A DNA stretch of 64,000 bases from Cellulomonas sp. NTE-D12. Its GTDB lineage: Bacteria > Actinomycetota > Actinomycetes > Actinomycetales > Cellulomonadaceae. The notes beneath the pieces were generated by a model, which was not told where the DNA came from, searched no databases, and was given only the letters and a program-made list of their open reading frames with translations. Below are positions 17,511-25,682 of this stretch, piece after piece. How positions within the stretch are numbered: position 1 is the stretch's first letter; each line of letters starts with the position of its first letter. The position numbers were made by a program, and so were the translations under genes. The DNA lies in the NCBI RefSeq assembly GCF_027923705.1, contig NZ_AP026442.1:1-64000 (forward strand), written 5' to 3'.

Positions 17511-18605
17511 TCAGCGCTCGTTCTCGCCGCGGATGAACGCCTCGAGCGCGGCGCGCCCGGCGGTGTCCTCCATCTGCACCGGCGGGGACTTCATCAGGTA
17601 GGTCGCCGCGGACAGGATCGGGCCGCCGATGCCGCGGTCCTTGGCGATCTTCGCCGCACGGATCGCGTCGATGATGATGCCGGCCGAGTTCGGGGAGTCC
17701 CACACCTCGAGCTTGTACTCGAGGTTCAGGGGCACCTCGCCGAACGCGCGGCCCTCGAGGCGGACGTACGCCCACTTGCGGTCGTCGAGCCACGCGACGT
17801 AGTCGGACGGGCCGATGTGGACGTTGCGGTCCTCCTTCTTGCCCGACAGCGGACCGTCGTTCAGGTTGGAGGTGACCGACTGGGTCTTCGAGAGCTTCTT
17901 GGACTGCAGGCGCTCGCGCTCCAGCATGTTCTTGAAGTCCATGTTGCCGCCGACGTTCAGCTGGTACGTGCGGTCCAGGATGACGCCGCGGTCCTCGAAC
18001 AGGCGGGCCAGCACGCGGTGCGTGATGGTGGCGCCGACCTGCGACTTGATGTCGTCGCCGACGATCGGCACGCCGGCGTCCTCGAACTTCTTGGCCCACA
18101 CCGGGTCGGACGCGATGAACACGGGCAGGGCGTTGACGAACGCCACACCGGCGTCGATGCAGCACTGCGCGTAGTACTTGTCGGCGATCTCGGAGCCCAC
18201 GGGCAGGTAGGAGACCAGCACGTCGACCTTGGCGTCCTTGAGCGCCTGGACGATGTCGACCGGCTCGGCGTCCGACTCCTCGATGGTCTCGGAGTAGTAC
18301 TTGCCGAGGCCGTCGTTGGTCACGCCACGCTGCACCGGCACGCCCAGCGGGGGCACGTCGGAGATCTTGATGGTGTTGTTCTCCGACGCGAAGATCGCCT
18401 CGGACAGGTCGAAGCCGACCTTCTTCGCGTCGACGTCGAACGCCGCCACGAACTCGACGTCACGGACGTGGTACGGGCCGAACTGCACGTGCATCAGGCC
18501 CGGCACCTTGGTGTCGACATCGGCGTCGCGGTAGTACTGGACGCCCTGGACCAGCGACGAGGCGCAGTTGCCCACGCCGACGATGGCCACGCGGATGGAG
18601 GTCAT
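17511..18605 (-). CDS. ino1: Inositol-1-phosphate synthase
   Basis: A 364-residue enzyme of the prokaryotic (actinobacterial) type that converts glucose 6-phosphate to inositol phosphate with NAD+, the first step to phosphatidylinositol and mycothiol. The NAD fold starts VAIVGVGNCASSLVQG, and the diagnostic catalytic region is VGDDIKSQVGATITHRVLA followed by LNVGGNMDF. Its ATG overlaps the padR stop (ATGA), and the same order is found in mycobacteria, so the PadR protein is very likely its regulator. A perfect terminator follows the gene. Confidence 0.96.
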   Translation of the reverse strand: MTSIRVAIVGVGNCASSLVQGVQYYRDADVDTKVPGLMHVQFGPYHVRDVEFVAAFDVDAKKVGFDLSEAIFASENNTIKISDVPPLGVPVQRGVTNDGLGKYYSETIEESDAEPVDIVQALKDAKVDVLVSYLPVGSEIADKYYAQCCIDAGVAFVNALPVFIASDPVWAKKFEDAGVPIVGDDIKSQVGATITHRVLARLFEDRGVILDRTYQLNVGGNMDFKNMLERERLQSKKLSKTQSVTSNLNDGPLSGKKEDRNVHIGPSDYVAWLDDRKWAYVRLEGRAFGEVPLNLEYKLEVWDSPNSAGIIIDAIRAAKIAKDRGIGGPILSAATYLMKSPPVQMEDTAGRAALEAFIRGENER

Positions 18606-19267
18606 CCTCGCTCCTTCTCAGTGTGCGCCGGGGCGGGGTTGCTCTCGGCGTGGATCTCGGGACGGGCCGGACGGCCGGTCCCCTTGGTCGGTGCGACGGC
18701 GCGCGCGGGACGCACGCTCCGCTCGTTGTCGATGAGGCCGTCGAGCCAGCGGACCTCGCGCTCGACCTGCTCCAGGCCGTGCCGCTGCAGCTCGAGCGTG
18801 TACTCGTCCATGCGCTCGCGGGTGCGGTTCAGCGACTGCCGCACCACCTCGAGGCGCTCGGTCAGCCGCGTGCGGCGTCCCTCGAGGATCCGCAGCCGCG
18901 TCTCGGCGTCCGTCTGCGCGAAGAACGCGAAGCGGACGTCGAAGTTCTCGTCCTCCCAGCTGGCCGGGCCCGACGTGGCGAGCACCTGCTGGAGGTGCTC
19001 CTTGCCCTCGGCGGTCAGCTCGTAGACGATGCGGGCCCGCTTGCTGGCCACGGCGCGCTCGACCCCGACCGTGGCGGTCGACTCGGCGCCGACGATCAGC
19101 CCGCGCTCGGCGAGCGACCGCAGCGCCGGGTAGAGGGAGCCGTAGGACAGGGCTCGGAAGCTGCCGAGCACCAGGTTGAGCCGCTTGCGCAGCTCGTACC
19201 CGTGCATCGGCGACTCGGCGAGCAGGCCCAGGATGGCCGGCTCGAGGACGTCGGTCCGTCCGTGCAC
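18602..19267 (-). CDS. PadR-family transcriptional regulator of ino1
   Basis: A 221-residue regulator. Residues about 5-85 form the PadR winged helix: ILGLLAESPMHGYELRKRL, followed by the LSYGSLYPALRSLAERGLI wing region. The C-terminal half is helical and charged (RTRLTERLEVVRQSLNRTRE), matching the long dimerisation domain of subfamily 1 proteins. It is the promoter-proximal gene of padR-ino1. A palindrome with the ATGT/ACAT ends of PadR sites lies 44 bp upstream of the start, so self-regulation together with ino1 is likely. The effector is unknown. Confidence 0.93.
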   Translation of the reverse strand: MHGRTDVLEPAILGLLAESPMHGYELRKRLNLVLGSFRALSYGSLYPALRSLAERGLIVGAESTATVGVERAVASKRARIVYELTAEGKEHLQQVLATSGPASWEDENFDVRFAFFAQTDAETRLRILEGRRTRLTERLEVVRQSLNRTRERMDEYTLELQRHGLEQVEREVRWLDGLIDNERSVRPARAVAPTKGTGRPARPEIHAESNPAPAHTEKERG

Positions 19268-19310
19268 GGCTCACCCCCTCGGCGTACTGTCGGACGACGC
19301 CGCAGCGCCG

Positions 19311-19329
19311 ATGTATCAATTCGATACAT
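19311..19329. promoter_or_regulatory. PadR-type operator
   Basis: ATGTATCAATTCGATACAT is a perfect 7-bp inverted repeat around AATTC, with the ATGT...ACAT ends common to PadR operators. It is AT-rich in a GC-rich surround and lies 44 bp upstream of padR. The remainder of the 322-bp gap (19268-19589), between the divergent padR and the PBP gene, holds no convincing ORF. Confidence 0.8.
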
Positions 19330-19589
19330 CTGCAGAGTACGTCGAGCCGATGTGTCGGCACAAGCCGCCCATGCACGGACACCGGCCCAGGCCGGCGCTC
19401 CGGCGCCTGCGGAGGCCCGGCGGCCGGCGCGCGGAGCCTTCGCGCCGATCCGGTGAAAGTTGCCCCGCAACAGCGGCTGAGCGGCCCCCGCAGGGGGTGG
19501 TCCCCCATACTGCTGTGAGTCCTGGGCGCCCGTTCAGCCCTGCTTGGCGCGTCCGGGACCGTCCCCGTCGTCGTCCGGAAGGCCCTGCG

Positions 19590-22016
19590 TTGTCAGCGAG
19601 CAGTCGGCGCACCCCGCCGCCCCGGTCCCGCCGGGGCTCCGCCCGTCGTCCCGCCGCCGGCCGGTCCGGCCGCGGCGCGGCAACGGGTCGCCGCCGCTTC
19701 TTCGACTACCCCCGGTCCACCGTCACCGGCTTCCGCCGCTGGCTGCCGTCCTGGCGCGTCGTGCTCGGCACGCTCCTCGGCCTGGTCTTCGTCGGGCTCG
19801 GTGCCGCGGTCGCCGCCTACGCGACGCTCAAGGTCCCGTCCCCGTCCGCCCAGGTGAAGTTCCAGACTTCCACGGTCTACTTCGCCAACAACGCCGACGG
19901 TTCGCGCGGCCCGGTGATGGGCACGTTCGCCGACCAGAAGCGCGACATCGTCGACTACTCGACGCTGCCGTCGTACGTCGGCAAGGCCGTGGTCGCCTCG
20001 GAGGACCAGACCTTCTACCAGAACGCCGGGGTCGACCCGAAGGGCATCGCCCGCGCCCTGTGGAACAACCTGCGCGGCAACGCGCAGCAGGGCGCCTCGA
20101 CGCTGACCGAGCAGTACGTGAAGACGTACTACAAGAACCGGACGACGACGAACTACATCGGCAAGGCCGAAGAGGCGATGCTCGCCATCAAGATCGGCCG
20201 CACCGAGTCCAAGGACCAGATCCTCGGCCGGTACCTCAACACGATCTACCTGGGCCGCGACTCCTACGGCATCCAGGCGGCCGCCCAGTCGTACTTCGGC
20301 GTGGACGCCAAGGACCTCACCGTCTCGCAGGCCGCGCTGCTCGCCGGCATCATCCCGTCGCCCAACAACTGGGACCCGGCCAACGCCCCCGACAAGGCGA
20401 AGGCCCGCTGGAACCGCGTGCTGGACTACATGGTCAAGGGCGGTTTCCTCTCCCAGGCGGACCGGGACAAGCAGGAGTTCCCGCAGACCGTGCAGTACAA
20501 GCAGTCGAACGCCATGGCGGGCACCAACGGGTACCTGCTGCAGATGGTGCTGGACGAGCTGCAGACGTCGATGAACCTGTCGGTCGGCGACATCAAGACC
20601 GGCGGCTACACGATCATCACGACGATCGACCCGGCCGTGCAGAACGAGGCGGTGCGCGCCGCCGGAGACCTGTACTCGGGCAAGCTGGCCAACGGCGCGA
20701 CGCCGAACCCGCGGACGCGCGTGGCGATCACCAGCGTCAACCAGGCCGACGGCTCGATCGTCGCGCTCTACGGCGGGGCCGACTACCTGAAGGACCAGCG
20801 GAACACCGCGACGTACGACGCGATCCAGGCGGGCTCGACCTTCAAGCCCTTCACGCTCATCGCGGCGCTGGAGAAGGGGATCGGGCTCAAGACGACGTTC
20901 AACGGCGCGTCGCCGCAGATCATCCCCGGCTGGGATCCCTCCGGCAAGGACAACAAGGTCGTCAACTACGAGAAGGGCGACCCGGGGTACATGGACCTGG
21001 TGAAGGCCACGGCGGAGTCGGTGAACACCGTCTACGCCCAGCTGAACCTGAAGGTCGGGCAGGACGCGTCGGCGGCTGCCGCCAAGGCGGCCGGGGTCAC
21101 CTCCACCGTCCCTCCGGTGAACTCCAACGTCCTCGGCTCGGGCACGGTGCACCCGCTCGAGATGGCGGGCGCGTACGCCACGATCGCCTCGCAGGGCGTG
21201 CAGCACCCGACCTTCATCGTGCGCGAGGTGCTCGACTCCAACGGGAAGACGGCCTTCAAGGGCGGCAGCGCCGGCAAGCCGGCGTTCCCGGCCGACGTCA
21301 TGGCGGACACGACGTACGCCATGCAGCAGGTGGTGCAGAACAAGTCCGGGACCGGGCACCAGTGGATCAGCCCGTTGAACATCCCGATCGCCGGCAAGAC
21401 CGGGACGTCCTCGAACACCACCTCGGCGTGGTTCGACGGCTTCACCACCAGCATCACGTCGGTGGTCGCGATGAGCCAGGTGGGCGAGGACGGCAAGTCG
21501 CAGGAGACGATCACGCCCTTCGGCGCCGGCATCAAGGAGATCACCGGTGGCACGTGGCCGGCCGCCCTGTGGGCCGACTACATGAAGCCGGTGCTCGCGA
21601 TGCCGCAGTGGACGCCGAAGTCCGACTTCCCGCAGCCGGCGTGGATCGGGAACAAGCCGACGGCGACGCCGACGGCCGTCCCGACCGACACCGCGACGCC
21701 GACAACCGAGCCGACCACCCAGGCGCCGACGACCGTGCAGGTGCCCGGTGGCCTCGTCGGCCGCACCGAGGCGGACGCCTCGGGGGCGTTGCAGAACGTC
21801 GGCCTCTCCGCGGTGATCGTCACCGCGCCGTCGGCCACGGTCCCTGCCGGCCGCGTCATCTCCGCGTCGCCGGCGTCCGGCACCACCGTGCCGGCCGGGT
21901 CCTCCGTGACCCTCACGGTGTCCACCGGTCCGGCGGCGCCGCCTGCGACGACATCCGCGCCCGTGCCGAGCACCTCGGCGACGGCGGGCGGACCGGCCCC
22001 GAAGACCACGCCCTGA
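19590..22016 (+). CDS. Class A penicillin-binding protein with PASTA domain
   Basis: An 808-residue bifunctional peptidoglycan synthase of the PonA type. A basic cytoplasmic tail is followed by one membrane helix near residues 57-79 (VVLGTLLGLVFVGLGAAVAA). The glycosyltransferase 51 domain has the catalytic glutamate E138 in ASEDQTFY, and GASTLTEQYVK. The transpeptidase domain has S416-T-F-K419, S477-V-N479 and K603-T-G605. After a Thr/Pro linker one PASTA domain (VPGGLVGRTEADASGALQNV) closes the protein, a likely muropeptide or lipid II sensor. A TTG start at 19590 was chosen because GGAAGG lies 7 bases upstream; the longer ORF would enter the padR operator region. It sits beside rpsF as ponA1 does in mycobacteria. 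Confidence 0.93.
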   Translation: MSASSRRTPPPRSRRGSARRPAAGRSGRGAATGRRRFFDYPRSTVTGFRRWLPSWRVVLGTLLGLVFVGLGAAVAAYATLKVPSPSAQVKFQTSTVYFANNADGSRGPVMGTFADQKRDIVDYSTLPSYVGKAVVASEDQTFYQNAGVDPKGIARALWNNLRGNAQQGASTLTEQYVKTYYKNRTTTNYIGKAEEAMLAIKIGRTESKDQILGRYLNTIYLGRDSYGIQAAAQSYFGVDAKDLTVSQAALLAGIIPSPNNWDPANAPDKAKARWNRVLDYMVKGGFLSQADRDKQEFPQTVQYKQSNAMAGTNGYLLQMVLDELQTSMNLSVGDIKTGGYTIITTIDPAVQNEAVRAAGDLYSGKLANGATPNPRTRVAITSVNQADGSIVALYGGADYLKDQRNTATYDAIQAGSTFKPFTLIAALEKGIGLKTTFNGASPQIIPGWDPSGKDNKVVNYEKGDPGYMDLVKATAESVNTVYAQLNLKVGQDASAAAAKAAGVTSTVPPVNSNVLGSGTVHPLEMAGAYATIASQGVQHPTFIVREVLDSNGKTAFKGGSAGKPAFPADVMADTTYAMQQVVQNKSGTGHQWISPLNIPIAGKTGTSSNTTSAWFDGFTTSITSVVAMSQVGEDGKSQETITPFGAGIKEITGGTWPAALWADYMKPVLAMPQWTPKSDFPQPAWIGNKPTATPTAVPTDTATPTTEPTTQAPTTVQVPGGLVGRTEADASGALQNVGLSAVIVTAPSATVPAGRVISASPASGTTVPAGSSVTLTVSTGPAAPPATTSAPVPSTSATAGGPAPKTTP

Positions 22017-22165
22017 TCCGGCTCTGACCGCCGTCCAGCCGCGAAGGCGCCGTCGCCCACAGCCCCGGACCGGGGGCTGCGCACCGCACGCTACGATGGG
22101 CCGCTGCCCCGCGTGCTCGTCGTCGTCCTGACGGCTGCCCGGGGGCGGACGCACAGACCCTCCTG

Positions 22166-22182
22166 CCACGGACCGACCGTGG
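22166..22182 (+). promoter_or_regulatory. Hairpin in the rpsF leader, possible S6-S18 site
   Basis: CCACGG and CCGTGG pair perfectly around the loop ACCGA, 24 bases before the rpsF ATG. S6-S18 autoregulatory RNA sites in other bacteria display a CCG in a loop next to a short stem. The match here is only the stem and the CCG, so the assignment is tentative. Confidence 0.3.
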
Positions 22183-22206
22183 CCGCGAAGACCAGAGGAG
22201 GTGGGT

Positions 22207-22500
22207 ATGAGCCTGCGTCAGTACGAGATCATGATCATCCTCGACCCCGAGATCGAGGAGCGCACCGTCGCCCCGTCGCTCGACAAGTACCTGACCGTCG
22301 TGAAGTCCGACGGCGGCAGCGTCGACAAGGTGGACATCTGGGGCCGCCGTCGTCTCGCGTACGACATCAAGAAGAAGGCCGAGGGCATCTACGCCGTCGT
22401 CAACTTCACCGCGAGCGCCGCGACCGCCAAGGAGCTCGACCGCCAGCTGGGCCTCAACGAGGTCGTGCTGCGCACCAAGGTGCTCCGCACCGACGCCTGA
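22207..22500 (+). CDS. rpsF: 30S ribosomal protein S6
   Basis: A 97-residue S6, of normal length, that binds 16S rRNA together with S18. The N terminus MSLRQYEIMIILDPEIEER and WGRRRLAYDIKKKAEG are typical family blocks. The ATG at 22207 was preferred over the GTG two codons upstream because AGGAGGTG lies at the correct distance from it. It is the first gene of rpsF-ssb-rpsR-rplI, which links the S6-S18 pair with DNA replication protein Ssb. Confidence 0.97.
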   Translation: MSLRQYEIMIILDPEIEERTVAPSLDKYLTVVKSDGGSVDKVDIWGRRRLAYDIKKKAEGIYAVVNFTASAATAKELDRQLGLNEVVLRTKVLRTDA

Positions 22501-22566
22501 CCCGTTGTGGGTGCCCGCCGCTAGCGTGCGCCGAAGTCAGTCGACACGAACCTGCGAGGAGCTGGC

Positions 22567-23094
22567 ATGGCCGGTGAGACCACCATCACGGTGATCGGGA
22601 ACCTGACCGGGGACCCGGAGCTGCGCTTCACCCCGTCCGGGGCCGCGGTCGCGAACTTCACGGTCGCGTCCACCCCCCGCACGTTCGACCGCCAGTCGAA
22701 CGAGTGGAAGGACGGCGAGACGCTGTTCATGCGCTGCTCGATCTGGCGGGAGGCGGCCGAGTCGGTCGCCGAGTCGCTGACCAAGGGCACGCGCGTCATC
22801 GTCGTCGGCCGGCTCGTCCAGCGCTCCTACGAGACCCGTGAGGGCGAGAAGCGCACGGTGGTCGAGCTGCAGGTGGACGAGGTCGGTCCGTCGCTGCGCT
22901 ACGCCACGGCCAAGGTCACCCGGACCCAGCGGTCCGGCGGTGGCGGCGGCTTCGGTGGTGGTGGCGGCGGTGGCTTCGGCGGCGCCGGCGGGTACGGCGG
23001 TCAGGGTGGTTCCGGCGGCAGCCAGCAGGACGACCCGTGGGCCACGCCCGCGGGTGGGTCGGCCGGCGGCTACTCCGACGAGCCCCCCTTCTGA
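22567..23094 (+). CDS. ssb: Single-stranded DNA-binding protein
   Basis: A 175-residue SSB. The OB fold covers residues 1 to about 115 (TTITVIGNLTGDPELRFT, TLFMRCSIWREAAESVAESL, KGTRVIVVGRL). A long Gly-rich linker follows, ending in the acidic tip YSDEPPF, which in SSBs recruits partner proteins. It protects single strands at the fork served by DnaB, encoded 7 kb further on. ATG 22567 has GAGGAG upstream. This is the essential housekeeping position between rpsF and rpsR. Confidence 0.97.
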   Translation: MAGETTITVIGNLTGDPELRFTPSGAAVANFTVASTPRTFDRQSNEWKDGETLFMRCSIWREAAESVAESLTKGTRVIVVGRLVQRSYETREGEKRTVVELQVDEVGPSLRYATAKVTRTQRSGGGGGFGGGGGGGFGGAGGYGGQGGSGGSQQDDPWATPAGGSAGGYSDEPPF

Positions 23095-23116
23095 CAGACA
23101 ACTGATTGATTCCCAT

Positions 23117-23139
23117 CCCCGGGCCGGGCAAGCCCGGGG
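23117..23139 (+). terminator. Intra-operon hairpin between ssb and rpsR
   Basis: CCCCGGGC pairs with GCCCGGGG around a 7-base loop, between the ssb stop and the rpsR ribosome site. It may act as partial terminator or mRNA processing site; low certainty. Confidence 0.35.
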
Positions 23140-23163
23140 CTCCGACAGACGAGGAGCACCACG

Positions 23164-23400
23164 ATGGCCAAGCCCGTCGTTCGCAAGCCCAAGAAGAAGC
23201 AGAACCCGCTGAAGGCGTCGAAGATCGACGTCGTCGACTACAAGGACACCGCGCTGCTGCGCAAGTTCATCTCCGACCGCGGGAAGATCCGCGCTCGCCG
23301 GGTGACCGGGGTGTCCGTCCAGGAGCAGCGGGCGATCGCCCGCGCCGTCAAGAACGCCCGCGAGATGGCCCTGCTGCCGTACTCGTCGTCGGCACGCTGA
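23164..23400 (+). CDS. rpsR: 30S ribosomal protein S18
   Basis: A 78-residue S18, the partner of S6 on the small-subunit platform. The core DYKDTALLRKFISDRGKI and the rRNA-binding block ARRVTGVSVQEQRAIARAVK are conserved. No Cys ligands are present, so it is the zinc-free form. The ribosome site GAGGAGC precedes ATG. It is 14 bases before rplI. Confidence 0.97.
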   Translation: MAKPVVRKPKKKQNPLKASKIDVVDYKDTALLRKFISDRGKIRARRVTGVSVQEQRAIARAVKNAREMALLPYSSSAR

Positions 23401-23414
23401 GGAAGGGGACCGAC

Positions 23415-23864
23415 ATGGCGAAGATCATCCTGACCCACGAGGTCACCGGCCTCGGCGCCCCGGGCGACGTGGTCGAGGTCAAGGACGGGTACGCCCGCAA
23501 CTACCTGATCCCGCGCAGCCTGGCCACGCCGTGGACCACGGGTGCCGAGAAGGACGTCGCGGCCATCCGCAAGGCTCGTAAGGCGCGCGAGATCGCGACG
23601 CTGGACGAGGCGAAGGCCACGCGCGACTCGCTGCAGTCCAAGCCGGTGACGGTGGCCGCCAAGGCCGGCGACAGCGGCCGGCTGTTCGGCGCCGTCACCA
23701 CCGCCGAGATCGCTGCGGCGCTCGTCGCCGCGGGCGCTCCGGCCGTGGACAAGCGCAAGATCGAGATCGCCCAGGCGATCAAGTCGGTCGGCGACTACTC
23801 GGTGCAGGTCCGCCTGCACCCGGAGGTCGCCGCCAAGGTGACCGTCAAGGTCGTCAAGGCCTGA
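23415..23864 (+). CDS. rplI: 50S ribosomal protein L9
   Basis: A 149-residue L9 with the standard dumbbell shape: N-terminal rRNA-binding domain (MAKIILTHEVTGLGAPGDVV, VKDGYARNYLIPRSLA), a connecting helix, and a C-terminal domain (GRLFGAVTTAEIAAAL, VQVRLHPEVAAKVTVKV). It helps keep reading frame and ribosome spacing. The ATG at 23415 was chosen because all upstream in-frame sequence belongs to rpsR in another frame. It is the last gene of the ribosomal cluster and is followed by a strong hairpin. Confidence 0.97.
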   Translation: MAKIILTHEVTGLGAPGDVVEVKDGYARNYLIPRSLATPWTTGAEKDVAAIRKARKAREIATLDEAKATRDSLQSKPVTVAAKAGDSGRLFGAVTTAEIAAALVAAGAPAVDKRKIEIAQAIKSVGDYSVQVRLHPEVAAKVTVKVVKA

Positions 23865-23875
23865 CGCTCCGCAAC

Positions 23876-23925
23876 GACGCAGAACGCCCCGCCCCCGGGA
23901 TCCGGGTGGCGGGGCGTTCTGCGTC
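23876..23925. terminator. Bidirectional terminator between rplI and livF
   Basis: An 18-bp perfect stem (23876-23893 with 23908-23925; core AGAACGCCCCGCC) encloses a loop that can form its own small CCCGG/CCGGG hairpin. It lies between two converging genes and should stop both transcripts. Confidence 0.9.
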
Positions 23926-23971
23926 GGTGGCCGGGTACGCGGGCTGCCGCCGGGCCGGGCTGAGGCCGAGG

Positions 23972-24691
23972 TCAGGCGACGCCGAGGTAGGCCTGCTTGA
24001 CGGCCGGGTCCGCCAGCAGCTCCTTGCCGGCGCCGGAGGTCACCACCTCACCGGTCTCCAGGATGTACGCGCGGTGCGAGCGGGACAGCGCCTGCTGCGC
24101 GTTCTGCTCGACGAGCAGGATCGTCGTCCCGGCCTGGTTGATCTCGGTGACGATCCGGAAGATCTGCTGGATCACCATCGGCGCCAGGCCCATGGACGGC
24201 TCGTCGAGCAGCAGCAGCCGAGGCCGGGCCATCAGCGCGCGGCCGATGGCGAGCATCTGCTGCTCACCACCGGACAGCGTGCCGCCCACCTGGTCGCGGC
24301 GCTCGTGCAGGCGCGGGAACAGCTCGTACACCCGCGCCAGCGTCTCGTCGTGCTCGGCCTTGGTGGGGAACACCCGGGCGTAGGCGCCCATCTCGAGGTT
24401 CTCCACCACGGTCATGCCGGGGAACACACCGCGTCCCTCGGGCGCCTGGACGATGCCGGCCAGCACCCGCTCGTGGGCCTTCATCCGGCTGATGTCCTTG
24501 CCGTCGAACCACACGGAGCCGCGGGACAGCTGCCGGATGCCGGAGATCGCGCGCATCGTCGTCGTCTTGCCCGCGCCGTTGGCGCCGATCAGGGTGACCA
24601 GCTCGCCCTCGTCGACCGTCAGCGAGATGCCGCGCACGGCCTCGATCCGGCCGTAGGAGACCGTGAGGTCCTTCAGCTCAAGCAGTGGCAT
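23972..24691 (-). CDS. livF: Branched-chain amino acid ABC transporter ATPase LivF
   Basis: A 239-residue ABC ATPase of the LivF type. Walker A GANGAGKTT, signature LSGGEQQ, Walker B LLLLDEPSMGLAP and the H-loop region are intact. It pairs with LivG to power the LivHM permease. It overlaps the livG 3' end by 14 bases and closes the operon; the large terminator follows. Confidence 0.95.
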   Translation of the reverse strand: MPLLELKDLTVSYGRIEAVRGISLTVDEGELVTLIGANGAGKTTTMRAISGIRQLSRGSVWFDGKDISRMKAHERVLAGIVQAPEGRGVFPGMTVVENLEMGAYARVFPTKAEHDETLARVYELFPRLHERRDQVGGTLSGGEQQMLAIGRALMARPRLLLLDEPSMGLAPMVIQQIFRIVTEINQAGTTILLVEQNAQQALSRSHRAYILETGEVVTSGAGKELLADPAVKQAYLGVA

Positions 24692-25682
24692 CGTCGGGAA
24701 CCCCCAGGTAGGCAGCGATCACGGCCGGGTCGGCGGACACGTCCGCGGGCAGGCCGTCGGCGATCTTGCGGCCGAACTCCAGCACCACCACGCGGTCGGT
24801 CACGCCCATCACCAGGCGCATGTCGTGCTCGATCAGCAGCACGGTGTAGCCGTCGTCGCGGATCTTGCGGATCAGGTCCATCAGCTGCTGCTTCTCCGCC
24901 GGGTTGAAGCCGGCGGCCGGCTCGTCCAGGCAGAGCAGCTTGGGCTCGGTGGCCAGGGCCCGGGCGATCTCCAGGCGGCGCTGGTCGCCGTAGGGCAGGT
25001 TCCGCGCCTGCTGCGTGGCGCGCTTGCCGATGCCGACGAACTCCAGCAGCGCCATGCCGCGCTCCAGCGCGTCGCGCTCCTCGGCCCGGTGTCGCTTGGA
25101 CCGGAACACCGCCCCGGGCACCGAGGTGCGGTGCCGGGCGTCGGTGCCGACGATCACGTTCTCCAGCGCCGTCATGTCGGAGAACAGCCGGATGTTCTGG
25201 AACGTGCGGGCGATGCCGAGCCGCGTGATCTGGTTCCGCTTGATCGCGCCGATCGGCCGGCCGTCGAAGACGACCTGACCCGAGGTGGGCCGGTAGACGC
25301 CCGTCATGGTGTTGAAGCAGGTCGTCTTGCCGGCGCCGTTGGGGCCGATCAGGCCGAGGATCTCGCCGCGCCTGATCTCGAACGTCACGGCGTCGAGCGC
25401 CGTCAGGCCGCCGAACCGCACGGTGACGGCGTCCATCTGGAGCAGGGAGCCGCCGACCTCGGTGCGGATGGTGCGGTCCGGCGCCACCAGCTCGGCGACC
25501 AGCTCGGGGTTGGCCAGGTCGGGGTTGACCTCGGCGACATCGACCGGCACCTCGTCGATCACACCACCGTCGGGCAGGAACTCCTCGGCGACCGAGTCCT
25601 CGGTGACGTACCGGGACTCGGTGCCGCGGTGCTGCTCGGAGTGCTCGGACCCGGCCTCCGGCATCTGCGGGTTGATGCTCAT
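24678..25682 (-). CDS. livG: Branched-chain amino acid ABC transporter ATPase LivG, with acidic N-terminal extension
   Basis: A 334-residue ABC ATPase. The normal LivG domain starts near residue 80 (LLQMDAVTVRFGG) with Walker A GPNGAGKTT, the LivG-type signature LPYGDQRRLEIARAL and Walker B LLCLDEPAAG. Before it lie about 80 acidic, Glu/Pro-rich residues not usual in LivG. The extension looks translated because its ATG overlaps the livM stop (ATGA); a later start would leave a long gap in a tightly packed operon. The function of the tail is unknown. Confidence 0.93.
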   Translation of the reverse strand: MSINPQMPEAGSEHSEQHRGTESRYVTEDSVAEEFLPDGGVIDEVPVDVAEVNPDLANPELVAELVAPDRTIRTEVGGSLLQMDAVTVRFGGLTALDAVTFEIRRGEILGLIGPNGAGKTTCFNTMTGVYRPTSGQVVFDGRPIGAIKRNQITRLGIARTFQNIRLFSDMTALENVIVGTDARHRTSVPGAVFRSKRHRAEERDALERGMALLEFVGIGKRATQQARNLPYGDQRRLEIARALATEPKLLCLDEPAAGFNPAEKQQLMDLIRKIRDDGYTVLLIEHDMRLVMGVTDRVVVLEFGRKIADGLPADVSADPAVIAAYLGVPDDATA

